A stretch of DNA of 17,886 nt from JAFDBW01 sp963723355 (GCA_963723355.1 CAVRQQ010000035.1:1-17886), one strand, 5' to 3'; positions 6,728 to 14,210 are shown, numbered from the stretch's first letter. Numbers and translations are program-made. Notes: a model not told the origin generated them from the sequence alone.

Positions 6728-8232
6728 GTTTGCACCTCGCCGCTCATCAACAAACCGATCTCTTCACGGGTCGCGGTTTCCGGGTCGACACTACCGGCCA
6801 GTCGGCCGCGGAACATGACGACGATTTCGTCGGAGAGTTTAAGCAGCTCGTCGAGATCTTCGGAGATCAGGATGGTGCTCATGCCTTTGCTGGCACCGTC
6901 GGCGATCACCTTGTGGACATATTCGGCGCTGCCGATATCGAGGCCGCGGGTCGGGTAGAGTGCGACCAGCACAGCAGGGTTCTCAGAGAGTTCGCGGGCA
7001 ATGATGACCTTCTGAATGTTGCCGCCGGAGAGATAGCGAATCGGGTTGCCGGTCGGGCCGGCCTTGATCGCAAACTGGTCGATTTTTTCTGCGGCATTAC
7101 GGCGAATCGCACCACGGTCCTGAAAAATGCCACGGCGGAAACTCGGGGAACTGAAGTTCTTCATGATCAGGTTGTCATCAACCGTCATATCCGGAGCGAT
7201 GCCGATGCTCTTGCGATCTTCCGGAATATGGGCGATGCCGGCGATGTAGGAGCCGCGCGCCGAGCTGTTGGTAATGTCACGATCACCGGCCATGATTTTG
7301 CCGCTGCTGGCCTCCTTGAGGCCGGTCAGGACTTCCGCCAAGGCTTTCTGTCCGTTGCCGGCAACCCCGGCGATACCGAGAATCTGGCCGCGATGGATCT
7401 TCATGGTGAAGTTGTCGAGATCGGCCAGGCCGCGGTCGTTGCGTACCGAGAGGTTTTTGATCTCCAGGGCCAGCTCCTGGCTGGTCCGAAAACTTTTCTG
7501 CCACTCGGGGATCTGGTCTTCACCAATCATCAGTGAGGCCAGTTTGTTCTCATTGTATTCCCCACGGGAAAGGGTGATCAGGCTGCGGCCTTTCTTGAGG
7601 ACCGTCACCCGGTCGGAGATCTCCATGACTTCTCGCATCTTGTGCGAGATGAAGAGAATCGACTTGCCCTCATCGCGCAATCGAATCAGCACCTCGAAGA
7701 GACGGGCGCTCTCCTGCGGGGTCAGCACGGCGGTCGGCTCATCGAGGATCAACAGACGGCAATCGCGGACCAGCAGCTTGATCAATTCGATCCATTGCTG
7801 GGCACCGATCGAGAGCTTCCAGACCGGGGTGTCGAGTTCGAAGTCCAGGTTGAATTGGTCGAGAATCTGCTGAACCTGCTGACGATATTTGCGCCGCGAG
7901 TAGAAGTTCGGCACCTTGTTGAGCGCCAACAGGATGTTTTCGAAGACGGTATGCGCAGAGACCAGCATAAAATGCTGATGGACCATACCTATGCCTAACT
8001 CAAGAGATTCACGGGGACTTCTGAACTGGACCGGGGTTCCGTCAAAGATGATTTCACCGCGTTCCGGCCGATAGAGTCCGGTGAGCACGTTCATCAGAGT
8101 GCTCTTGCCGGCGCCATTCTCGCCCAGCAGGGTGTGGATCTCTCCCGGGGCGATCGACAGGGAGATATCGTCCAGGGCGACAACCCCGGGGAAGGTCTTG
8201 CGGATATTCTTGATCTGCAGGAGATTAGTCAT
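6724..8232 (-). CDS. ABC transporter ATP-binding protein, dual-domain (BMP/nucleoside importer)
   Basis: The 502-residue protein starts MTNLLQIKNI at an ATG; a longer TTG-start reading would extend into the palindromic repeat and is rejected. It holds two fused ATPase domains, as in RbsA/MglA and NupO/YufO. Domain 1 has Walker A GENGAGKST (37-45), Q-loop HQHFML (85-90), a divergent signature LSIGAQQ (140-146), Walker B LLILDEPTA (160-168) and switch His in ISHK. Domain 2 has a degenerate Walker A, GVAGNGQKA (289-297), a good signature LSGGNIQK (401-408) and altered Walker B LVALYPTRGLD (422-432). One competent and one degenerate site is normal for this subfamily. It powers the importer formed with the two downstream permeases. 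No strong ribosome site is seen. Confidence 0.93.
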   Translation of the reverse strand: MTNLLQIKNIRKTFPGVVALDDISLSIAPGEIHTLLGENGAGKSTLMNVLTGLYRPERGEIIFDGTPVQFRSPRESLELGIGMVHQHFMLVSAHTVFENILLALNKVPNFYSRRKYRQQVQQILDQFNLDFELDTPVWKLSIGAQQWIELIKLLVRDCRLLILDEPTAVLTPQESARLFEVLIRLRDEGKSILFISHKMREVMEISDRVTVLKKGRSLITLSRGEYNENKLASLMIGEDQIPEWQKSFRTSQELALEIKNLSVRNDRGLADLDNFTMKIHRGQILGIAGVAGNGQKALAEVLTGLKEASSGKIMAGDRDITNSSARGSYIAGIAHIPEDRKSIGIAPDMTVDDNLIMKNFSSPSFRRGIFQDRGAIRRNAAEKIDQFAIKAGPTGNPIRYLSGGNIQKVIIARELSENPAVLVALYPTRGLDIGSAEYVHKVIADGASKGMSTILISEDLDELLKLSDEIVVMFRGRLAGSVDPETATREEIGLLMSGEVQT

Positions 8233-8245
8233 AACGCCAAGCAGG

Positions 8246-8341
8246 TTAACGCAAAGGCGCAAAGAGGTAAATCAAAACGCAAAGAAAGCATAACCGTTGT
8301 CAGCAGAAACCTTGCTTTGTCCCTTTGCGTCTTCGCGTTAA
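8246..8341. repeat. Palindromic repeat copy 2 (~96 bp)
   Basis: The left arm TTAACGCAAAGGCGCAAAG (8246-8264) is mirrored by 8323-8341, whose complement reads TTAACGCGAAGACGCAAAG (two differences). It shares the identical left arm and similar inner sequence with the copy at 4107. It lies between the BMP-gene terminator and the ATPase start. Confidence 0.85.
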
Positions 8342-8353
8342 AAGGGTTTCGCC

Positions 8354-8397
8354 TAAACAAAAGGGGCACGCCCCGACAATTCCGGTGTGTGCCCCTT
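8354..8397 (-). terminator. Rho-independent terminator after BMP gene
   Basis: On the minus strand AAGGGGCAC (8397-8389) pairs perfectly with GTGCCCCTT (8369-8361), then TTGTTT. It lies about 20 bp after the BMP stop and before the transporter genes. It would make the binding protein more abundant than the membrane parts, with partial readthrough. Confidence 0.8.
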
Positions 8398-8415
8398 GAT
8401 GGCTGTCGAATCGTA

Positions 8416-9486
<1,071 letters not shown>

Positions 9487-9544
9487 CTTCGTGTCCTTTC
9501 GACAGGTAGAGATGTGAGGTCCGTGGTTCAGTATAATTCCGTCA

Positions 9545-9573
9545 CTTCTACCGTACGGGGGGGGGCTTGTCAA
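9545..9573 (-). promoter_or_regulatory. Candidate BMP-gene promoter with a C9 tract in the spacer
   Basis: On the minus strand TTGACA (9573-9568) is a perfect -35 hexamer. A 17-nt spacer containing nine consecutive C (9565-9557) leads to TAGAAG (9550-9545), a weak -10. An alternative -10, TATACT, lies about 15 bp further downstream but at poor spacing. The BMP ATG is 58 bp downstream, with AAGGAC as ribosome site. Confidence 0.4.
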
Positions 9574-9598
9574 ACAAAAGAGAAGAGAGAGGCGGAGC

Positions 9599-9638
9599 GA
9601 ATCACGGGGACATGATATGTATGGTGTCCCCGTGATTC
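9599..9638. repeat. Perfect 14-bp inverted repeat (REP-like palindrome)
   Basis: GAATCACGGGGACA (9599-9612) and TGTCCCCGTGATTC (9625-9638) are exact complements around a 12-nt spacer containing TATGTATGG. Similar GGGGACA palindromes occur as REP-type intergenic repeats in many proteobacteria. A one-sided TATGTCCCC is also present at 10137-10144. Confidence 0.8.
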
Positions 9639-9671
9639 TCTGATCGGCCGAGAACAAAATCAAAAGTAAAA

Positions 9672-9735
9672 CCGACGGGTCGCGTCCCGCCCGACGCCAT
9701 ACTTTTGTCCGGCAAGAAAAGGATGCAAAAGTGCC
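9672..9735 (+). repeat. Two-hairpin intergenic module, copy E1
   Basis: Hairpin A is GACGGG-TCGCGT-CCCGCC (9674-9691), with one A/C mismatch. Hairpin B (9698-9725) has left arm CATACTTTTGT, loop CCGGCA and a mutated right arm. The tail is GCAAAAGTGCC. It is the most degraded of four copies (others at 10004, 10162 and 10402). Confidence 0.75.
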
Positions 9736-9862
9736 TTCTCCTTGCGGAGGGCATCTCCTTTGCCTGATTTCTGAGGGATCAAAACACGACACTGCTCAAG
9801 AAGCCGGCCCGTTACCGGGGGGCCTTTCTTTCAGTGTAATCTATAAGGGAAAAGCCAAAAAC
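9672..9862 (+). repeat. Left arm of ~190-bp inverted duplication
   Basis: The stretch from the E1 hairpins to AAAAGCCAAAAA resembles the reverse complement of 10275-10464. Shared words in the same order include CTCCTTGCGGAGGGCATCTC, GATTTCTG, AAGCCGGCCCGTTAC, GGGGGGCCT and GGGAAAAGC. Scattered differences and small indels occur between them. Confidence 0.8.
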
Positions 9863-9877
9863 ATAACTATCGTTGCA

Positions 9878-9909
9878 AGCCTCCACAAAGGGAGGCTCAC
9901 AAGAGCCTC
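9878..9909 (+). other. Two mutually exclusive hairpins
   Basis: AGCCTCC (9878-9884) pairs with GGAGGCT (9891-9897). GAGGCTC (9892-9898) pairs instead with GAGCCTC (9903-9909) over a 4-nt loop. The two 7-bp stems share six bases, so only one can form at a time. Whether this is transcribed is unknown. Confidence 0.45.
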
Positions 9910-10003
9910 GGCTCCTGCGGGGGAAATGTAGAAACTTAGTCGCTAAGCCTGGTTTCAGTTGAGGTTGCCGCCCTGACGCGCCAGACATGCCCAGCGCAGC
10001 GGT

Positions 10004-10069
10004 GGCCGTTTTCTGCTTACTCTTTTAGGCCAGTAAAAGAGTAAGGCGCCGTCGGGGGGCGCAACCCCC
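10004..10069 (-). repeat. Two-hairpin intergenic module, copy E2
   Basis: Read on the minus strand: hairpin A is GGGGG-TTGCGC-CCCCC (10069-10054). Hairpin B is a perfect 12-bp stem, CTTACTCTTTTA with TAAAAGAGTAAG, around CTGGCC (10045-10016). The tail is GCAGAAAACGGCC. The stem sequences differ from the other copies while pairing is kept. Confidence 0.75.
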
Positions 10070-10161
10070 TGATTTGACTTTGATATTTAAGCTTTCAACG
10101 GTCAAAACAAAAAGGGCCACAATACAATCAAGTAGTATGTCCCCATAATTAAAACCAGATT

Positions 10162-10233
10162 CGACGGGTTGCGCCCCGTCAGTCGCCTTAGTTTGTTTGT
10201 TTGCCCAAATAAAGTAAGCAAACAAAGGACACC
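10162..10233 (+). repeat. Two-hairpin intergenic module, copy E3
   Basis: Hairpin A is GACGGG-TTGCGC-CCCGTC (10163-10180), a perfect 6-bp stem. Hairpin B pairs CTTAGTTTGTTTG (10187-10199) with CAAATAAAGTAAG (10206-10218) with two mismatches, around TTTGCC. The tail is GCAAACAAAGGACACC. Confidence 0.75.
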
Positions 10234-10274
10234 CGAAGCCTTGCCCTGGATTGCAGGGTTGAGCTCGATCGGAT

Positions 10275-10464
10275 TTTTTTAGCTTTTCCCCTGTAGATCA
10301 AACTGCAAGGGAGGCCCCCCAGTAACGGGCCGGCTTATTCAGCTTTGGCATTATTGGATGTCGCAGAAATCCGGCAGAGGAGATGCCCTCCGCAAGGAGC
10401 AGGCACTTTTGCATACTTTTGTTGCCGGACAAAAGTATGGCGTCGGGCGGGACGCGACCCGCCG
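10275..10464 (-). repeat. Right arm of ~190-bp inverted duplication
   Basis: Read on the minus strand from 10464, this matches 9672-9862 from the hairpin module through the CTCCTTGCGGAGGG segment to GGGGAAAAGC. Together the two arms bound a ~790-bp noncoding block containing copies E2 and E3. Confidence 0.8.
10402..10464 (-). repeat. Two-hairpin intergenic module, copy E4
   Basis: Read on the minus strand: hairpin A is GGCGGG-TCGCGT-CCCGCC (10463-10446), a perfect 6-bp stem. Hairpin B is a perfect 11-bp stem, CATACTTTTGT with ACAAAAGTATG, around CCGGCA (10439-10412). The tail is GCAAAAGTGCC. It is the intact partner of E1. Confidence 0.8.
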
Positions 10465-10497
10465 GTTCTGGCTTTTAAGTTTTCGGCACTCAAAGCT

Positions 10498-10516
10498 AAA
10501 AATGCAATTAAGCATT
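10498..10516 (-). terminator. Possible weak terminator at the histidine kinase stop
   Basis: On the minus strand AATGC-TTAATT-GCATT (10516-10501) is followed by T residues (total TTTTT to 10498). The 5-bp stem overlaps the kinase stop codon, so it is weak. The E4 hairpins just downstream may also help end transcription. Confidence 0.35.
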
Positions 10517-11719
10517 GAGTGCGTTCGCATCCAAAAGCTCAACCCGGAAAGTGGCCCCACCACCGGGCGTATCTTCAACAGTGGCATGTCCACCATACAG
10601 GTGGCAGATCTTCTGCACCGTGGTCAGGCCGACACCGCTGCCGGCTTTCTGCTTGCCGATCGTGCCGCGATAAAAGGCATTGAAAACCTTCGCCTGTTCA
10701 TCAAGCGGGATTCCCCTGCCGTGATCACGGACAAAGTAGCTGACCTTCTGACCCTCCCGTACCCCGCCGACTTCGATCGGGCCGGCGTTCGGGCCGGCAT
10801 AGCGCAAGGCGTTGCCGATCAGGTTTGCAAAGATCTGGATCAGCAGCGACTCGGGAATCTGGACCGGCGGCAAGGGCTCGACCCGCACTTCGATCCCGGT
10901 TTTCTTAATCTGGTCAGCGAGCTCTGTGAGGATGAAGCGCAGGACTTCGTTTGTATCGATCGGTTGATTCGGCGGTTCGATGTTGCCGGTCGTCGCCAGG
11001 GCCAGCAGGTCATCGACAATCATCGCCATCTTTTCGCCCTGCTGTTCGATGATGCTCACCAGCTCCATGGCTTTCTCGCTGAGCTCTTCCCGGTGGACCT
11101 CCTTGAGCAGGTCGGAATACCCGATTACCGCCGAAATCGGTGAGCGCAGATCGTGGGACACGGTGTAGACGAAGGCATCCAGTTCCTCGTTGACCGCCTT
11201 CAGTTTCTGTTCGGCGAGCTTGCGTTCGGTGATATCAAGGAATGAAACCACCGCGCCGACGGTTTTCTTGCCCTTGTAAAGCGGGTGCGACCAGTACTCA
11301 ACGGGAAGAGAAGTGCCGTCCTTGCGCCAGAGCACTTCGTCCTCGAGGTGGATCTTGCTGTCGTGCAGGTAGGCGTGGCAAATCTTGCATTCGTCGGCCG
11401 GATAGGGCGTGCCATCGGCGCGGGTGTGATGGGTGATCTCGTGCAGGTTCCTGCCCAGCAGTTCACTTTCGCTCTGGTAGCCGAGCAGCTTCAGGCCGGC
11501 CGGATTAAAGAAAGTGCAGTTGCCTTCGAGATCGAGGCCGTAAATCCCTTCTGCGGCCGAATTCAGGAGCATCCTGGTCTTGAGGTTGCTTTCGGTCAGG
11601 GTATTTTCGGTTTTTCGGCGCTTGACCAGAACGAATAGCAGATCGGCCACGAAGAGCAACATCAGGACCAAAAGCAGCCAGAGGATGCCGGCATCGAGCT
11701 GAGCGAGAAGTTGTGTCAT
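10508..11719 (-). CDS. PAS-domain sensor histidine kinase, membrane-anchored
   Basis: The 403-residue protein has one N-terminal membrane helix (about 11-32, then KRRK), so the rest is probably cytoplasmic. A PAS domain (about 44-165) starts LLNSAAEGIYGLDLEG and ends VVSFLDITERK. It carries the DGTPYPADEC and WRKDGTSLPVEYWSHPLY features common in PAS modules of this type. The HisKA domain has H189 in VSHDLRSP. The ATPase domain shows the N box NLIGNALRYAG (299-309), G1 DHGRGIP (332-338), F box FNAFYRG and G2 GSGVGL (360-365). All catalytic motifs are present. It autophosphorylates H189 and passes the phosphate to a response regulator, but none is encoded nearby, so it is an orphan kinase. The PAS ligand is unknown. 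No strong ribosome site is seen. Confidence 0.92.
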   Translation of the reverse strand: MTQLLAQLDAGILWLLLVLMLLFVADLLFVLVKRRKTENTLTESNLKTRMLLNSAAEGIYGLDLEGNCTFFNPAGLKLLGYQSESELLGRNLHEITHHTRADGTPYPADECKICHAYLHDSKIHLEDEVLWRKDGTSLPVEYWSHPLYKGKKTVGAVVSFLDITERKLAEQKLKAVNEELDAFVYTVSHDLRSPISAVIGYSDLLKEVHREELSEKAMELVSIIEQQGEKMAMIVDDLLALATTGNIEPPNQPIDTNEVLRFILTELADQIKKTGIEVRVEPLPPVQIPESLLIQIFANLIGNALRYAGPNAGPIEVGGVREGQKVSYFVRDHGRGIPLDEQAKVFNAFYRGTIGKQKAGSGVGLTTVQKICHLYGGHATVEDTPGGGATFRVELLDANALNA

Positions 11720-11846
11720 GCTTCGGCCATTCGGGAGACGACATAAATTTCAGGACAAGACGATAGGCCAATATACCCCTTTTGTTACGGGAAAGAAAGA
11801 GACGGCTCCCGGCAGTCGTGATCCGGTCTGCTAGAGCTTTCCAGGT

Positions 11847-12143
11847 TCAAGGTGTCCCCTGCTGATTGACAACCAGAGCTTTGCCGTCGACAAGCGCACT
11901 GATCAACTTGTTGCGCCCGCAAGTCACCAGCCGCTGCACGGTGCCACGCGAGATACCCATGCGTTCGCCGGCTGCGGCCTGGCTCAGCCCCTCTCCGTCA
12001 CACAGGCGCAGGGCCTCAAGCTCGTCAATCTCCAGGACGATCTTTTGCAGCTCTTTGGTGGGAACCCCGGCGGGCTTCATGACCATACCGGACGGCCGGT
12101 GCGGACAATCGCAGTGACGTGGTTTTTTCGGTCTGGGTGACAT
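11847..12143 (-). CDS. DUF134 helix-turn-helix regulator
   Basis: The 98-residue protein starts MSPRPKKPRH. The ATG at 12143 follows GAGAGG at good spacing, and a longer upstream reading overlaps the transporter. DUF134 (PF02001) proteins are small sigma-70-region-4-like HTH proteins. Visible here are an N-terminal RPKKPRHCDCP with C11 and C13, then VPTKELQKIVLEIDELEALRLCD (about 28-49), and the HTH LSQAAAGERMGISRGTVQRLVT (about 53-74). In many bacteria this family sits beside NifX-like iron-molybdenum-cofactor-family genes, as here. It ends a four-gene operon, 10 bp after the transporter. A role in metal-responsive control of its own operon is inferred. Confidence 0.88.
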   Translation of the reverse strand: MSPRPKKPRHCDCPHRPSGMVMKPAGVPTKELQKIVLEIDELEALRLCDGEGLSQAAAGERMGISRGTVQRLVTCGRNKLISALVDGKALVVNQQGTP

Positions 12144-12153
12144 GTGAATCCTC

Positions 12154-13137
12154 TCAGGTGGTTTGCGCCCCGGCTTCGGCCGGACCAAAAAGGCGCGGGG
12201 TGAATCTCACGTACCAGGCCGCAGATTGTACCTGGATGACATAGGCCAGTGCGATCACCAGGGCGGCATCCGAGCCGGCCGGGCCAAAGGCATTGATCGC
12301 CACCGCCAGGGCGATCGACAGGTTGCGCATGACGGTGCCGTAGACCAGGGCGATGGCATCACCGCGCGGCAACGCCAGCCGGCCGACCGCCGTGCTCAAC
12401 AGGAAATTGAAGCTATACAGCAGGGTCAGCGGCACCAGGATACGTACCAGCTGTTCCGGATGAGCGGCAATCGCCGGGGCTTTCAGGGCCATGGCGATAA
12501 ACACGATGCCAAGTACGCCGAGCGTCGATAAGCCCGGAAAGCGCGGCGCCAGGCGTTGCTGGAAATCCTCCCGGCCATAGCGTTTGACCAGGAGCCTTTG
12601 CGTGGCGTAACCGGCGGCCATCGGCAGGAAGACGATCAGGATGATCTGCTGGAAGACCTTGCTCAGGCTGACCTCGACGCTGGCGCCCATCAGGGCCTTG
12701 ACGTAGAAAGGCGTGGCCAGCGAACCAAGCACCAGTCCGACCACGGTCATTTTTACCGCTGCCGCCAGGTTGCCGCCAGCGAAGCCGGTCCAGGAGATGG
12801 TCATGCCGCTGGTCGGCACCAGCGCGGCCAGCAGCAGGCCGAGGGCCATGTAAGGGCTGTCACTGAAAAAATACTGACCGGCAGCAAATGCGACAAACGG
12901 GATCACGGCGAAGTTGATCGCCTGGGTCAGCAGCTGGGCTTTCATGTCGCCACCTTCGAGCACCTGGCGAATCTTCAGGGTCACCATCATCGGGTAAACC
13001 ATCAAAAAGGTAAAGGGCAGGATCAGGCCTTTGAGGAAGGCCGCTTCGGTCGCCACACCAAAGCCGAACCCGGCCACCAGCATGACCGGGATCGCAATAA
13101 TCAGCCGCTTGTTGATTCTGCCCAATAAAGACCACAT
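12154..13137 (-). CDS. BASS/ACR3-like transporter lacking the ACR3 cysteine
   Basis: The 327-residue protein has about ten hydrophobic segments and fits the bile acid:sodium symporter / ACR3 superfamily. Typical pieces are LPFTFLMVYPMMVTLKI (40-56), LLLAALVPTSGMTISWTGFAGGNLAAAVK (about 101-129), a LIVFLPMAAGYATQRLL segment and YGTVMRNLSIALAVAINAFG. Databases often label such proteins arsenic resistance. Arsenite exporters of the ACR3 type need a cysteine in the fourth helix (an APCTAM-like motif); here that place reads VPTSGM, and the whole protein contains no cysteine. Arsenite export is therefore doubtful and the substrate open. It starts 2 bp after the DUF302 stop with GAGGAGG as ribosome site, so it is in the operon. 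Confidence 0.82.
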   Translation of the reverse strand: MWSLLGRINKRLIIAIPVMLVAGFGFGVATEAAFLKGLILPFTFLMVYPMMVTLKIRQVLEGGDMKAQLLTQAINFAVIPFVAFAAGQYFFSDSPYMALGLLLAALVPTSGMTISWTGFAGGNLAAAVKMTVVGLVLGSLATPFYVKALMGASVEVSLSKVFQQIILIVFLPMAAGYATQRLLVKRYGREDFQQRLAPRFPGLSTLGVLGIVFIAMALKAPAIAAHPEQLVRILVPLTLLYSFNFLLSTAVGRLALPRGDAIALVYGTVMRNLSIALAVAINAFGPAGSDAALVIALAYVIQVQSAAWYVRFTPRLFGPAEAGAQTT

Positions 13138-13139
13138 GA

Positions 13140-13541
13140 CTATCTGGCCTCCTCGATGACTTCGATGATCTCGGCAAAGCTTGCCGCCAGGGACTCCGGG
13201 AACTCGGCATCATCGATCAGGTCACGGACGATCTCGGGACGATAGTGCAGAAAACGGATCTGCGTCGATCCGCTGCCACTGAAGGTCATTACGAACTTCG
13301 GCATCAACACCGCACGTTCGGGGTTCTTGCTCAAACTTTTGCAGGCTTTGTCCGGCTTGCAGATCTGGATCATGTGCAGATCGAAGTCTTCTGCGACATG
13401 TGCGCCGTGGCGGCCGAAAGTGTGCGCCATCTCCATCGTCTCCTTGTTGTGGATCACGAATCCCCGGGCCCGGGCGGCCTGGTCGAGATCATCGACGAAG
13501 CGGTCAATCGGCTTGGGCGTCTGGCTATGATAAATTTCCAT
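13140..13541 (-). CDS. DUF302 domain protein
   Basis: The 133-residue protein carries a DUF302-like (PF03625) core: IDRFVDDLDQAARARGFVIHN (12-32), then HMIQICKPDKACKSLSKNPERAVLMPKFVMTF (56-87), equivalent to the family's 'CNPxxAxxxLxxxPxxGLLLPCxV' block. It has C61 and C67. No signal peptide is seen. DUF302 proteins are thiol- or metal-linked small proteins of unknown function, often next to redox and metal transport genes. The ribosome site GGAGAG lies 7 bases before the ATG. It lies between the NifX-like gene and the transporter in one operon. Confidence 0.72.
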   Translation of the reverse strand: MEIYHSQTPKPIDRFVDDLDQAARARGFVIHNKETMEMAHTFGRHGAHVAEDFDLHMIQICKPDKACKSLSKNPERAVLMPKFVMTFSGSGSTQIRFLHYRPEIVRDLIDDAEFPESLAASFAEIIEVIEEAR

Positions 13542-13565
13542 GATTTTCTCTCCAGGGCGATCTGC

Positions 13566-13983
13566 TCAGAAACCGCAGCCGGCTTCGATCTCGGTTTTAC
13601 CATGGTGAGAACCGCAATGGTGCCGATGTTGTTCACCGCAGGTCTGTGCGGGCGTCAGTTCGACCAGCCCCTGCTTCAGGAAGCTGTCCAGGTTCTGCGC
13701 AATGGATCCGGCTTCAGCCCGGTAGACCTTGAAGCCCGGCCTGGTTGAGTCCGGACAGTGCGCCGGCACCGATGCCGCCGACCACAATGGCATCGACCTC
13801 CTGGCCGCCCAGGGCCCTGAGGGGGCGACAGGCGCCATGCTGGTGATTGACGTCGCGGTTGACCTCTTCGGCCACCGAACGCTGTTCGGCATCGACCAGC
13901 AGGAACATCGGTGCGGAGCCGAAGTGATTGTAGACCGGGCTGTCGAGGCCCTTGTTTTGCGAGACGGGGAAACAGATTTTCAT
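13566..13983 (-). CDS. NifX/NifB-family (dinitrogenase iron-molybdenum cofactor) protein, frameshifted
   Basis: The start at 13983 is supported by GGAGG seven bases upstream. The first frame reads MKICFPVSQNKGLDSPVYNHFGSAPMF (1-27), NHQHGACRPLRALGGQEVDAIVVGGIGAGAL (46-76), typical of PF02579, then stops early. Continuing in the next frame gives FKVYRAEAGSIAQNLDSFLKQGLVELT and a Cys/His-rich end with CGEQHRHHCGSHHG, stop at 13566. One extra G in the GGG near 13735-13739 (minus strand GCCGGGCTTC for GCCGGCTTC) explains the break; repaired, the protein is 138 residues, normal for the family. These small proteins bind metal clusters; outside nif operons their role is unclear. The His/Cys tail suggests metal binding. 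It is the first gene of the operon. Confidence 0.85.
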
Positions 13984-13998
13984 GATGAGTCCTCCTTT

Positions 13999-14018
13999 GG
14001 CACAGCTTTACGTGTGCC
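13999..14018 (-). promoter_or_regulatory. Leader hairpin before the NifX-like gene
   Basis: On the minus strand GGCACA (14018-14013) pairs with TGTGCC (14004-13999) around 8 nt, ending two bases before the AAAGGAGG ribosome site. It could stabilise the mRNA 5' end or modulate ribosome access. No T-run follows, so it is not a terminator. Confidence 0.4.
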
Positions 14019-14027
14019 GCTTTAGTT

Positions 14028-14068
14028 ATGTGTATATGCACATTATAACAAAGACATTCAAATATCAA
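14028..14068 (-). promoter_or_regulatory. Promoter and palindromic operator of the NifX-DUF134 operon
   Basis: A perfect -10 TATAAT on the minus strand lies at 14047-14042, with TTGATA (14068-14063) as a -35 at a short 15-bp spacing. Overlapping the downstream edge of the -10 is ATGTGTATATGCACAT (14028-14043), whose ends ATGTG and CACAT are inverted repeats. That is where a repressor would block transcription start. The DUF134 protein of the same operon is the obvious candidate ligand. Confidence 0.5.
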
Positions 14069-14124
14069 TATAATTTTTCCACATAAATTACCGTTATTTA
14101 TTTTTCGCTTTAATATCTGTGGTG

Positions 14125-14153
14125 TTGACTAATTATTTGTTGCGGTTAATATT
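14125..14153 (+). promoter_or_regulatory. Promoter for the bd-like oxidase genes
   Basis: TTGACT (14125-14130) and AATATT (14148-14153) are separated by 17 bp in a strongly AT-rich stretch, 58 bp before the oxidase start. No clear FNR (TTGAT-N4-ATCAA) site was found. The leader contains AAAAAGCCGGGTTTTTT (about 14165-14181), which could form a weak hairpin. Confidence 0.5.
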
Positions 14154-14210
14154 TAAACTGCGGTAAAAAGCCGGGTTTTTTAGTTGTGCACACACAAGCT
14201 GGAGCAGATC

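Noticed and set aside
9487..9560. Purine riboswitch upstream of the BMP gene
   Set aside because: The leader is too short and the conserved purine-aptamer loop sequences are absent.
10025..10225. A 66-codon minus-strand frame in the noncoding block as a small protein
   Set aside because: It runs through hairpin modules E2 and E3, has no ribosome site, and its peptide follows the repeat sequence. It is the kind of spurious ORF such repeats create.
11376..11390. CKICH (residues 111-115) in the PAS kinase as a heme c attachment motif
   Set aside because: The single membrane helix is followed by KRRK, placing the PAS domain in the cytoplasm where c-type heme is not attached. The region is a common PAS variant (DGTPYPADEC...) in which the CxxCH spacing is probably chance.
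13566..13983. Evidence for a nitrogen-fixation (nif) cluster
   Set aside because: NifX/NifB-family small proteins are widespread outside nif operons, and no nitrogenase gene is present in the window.
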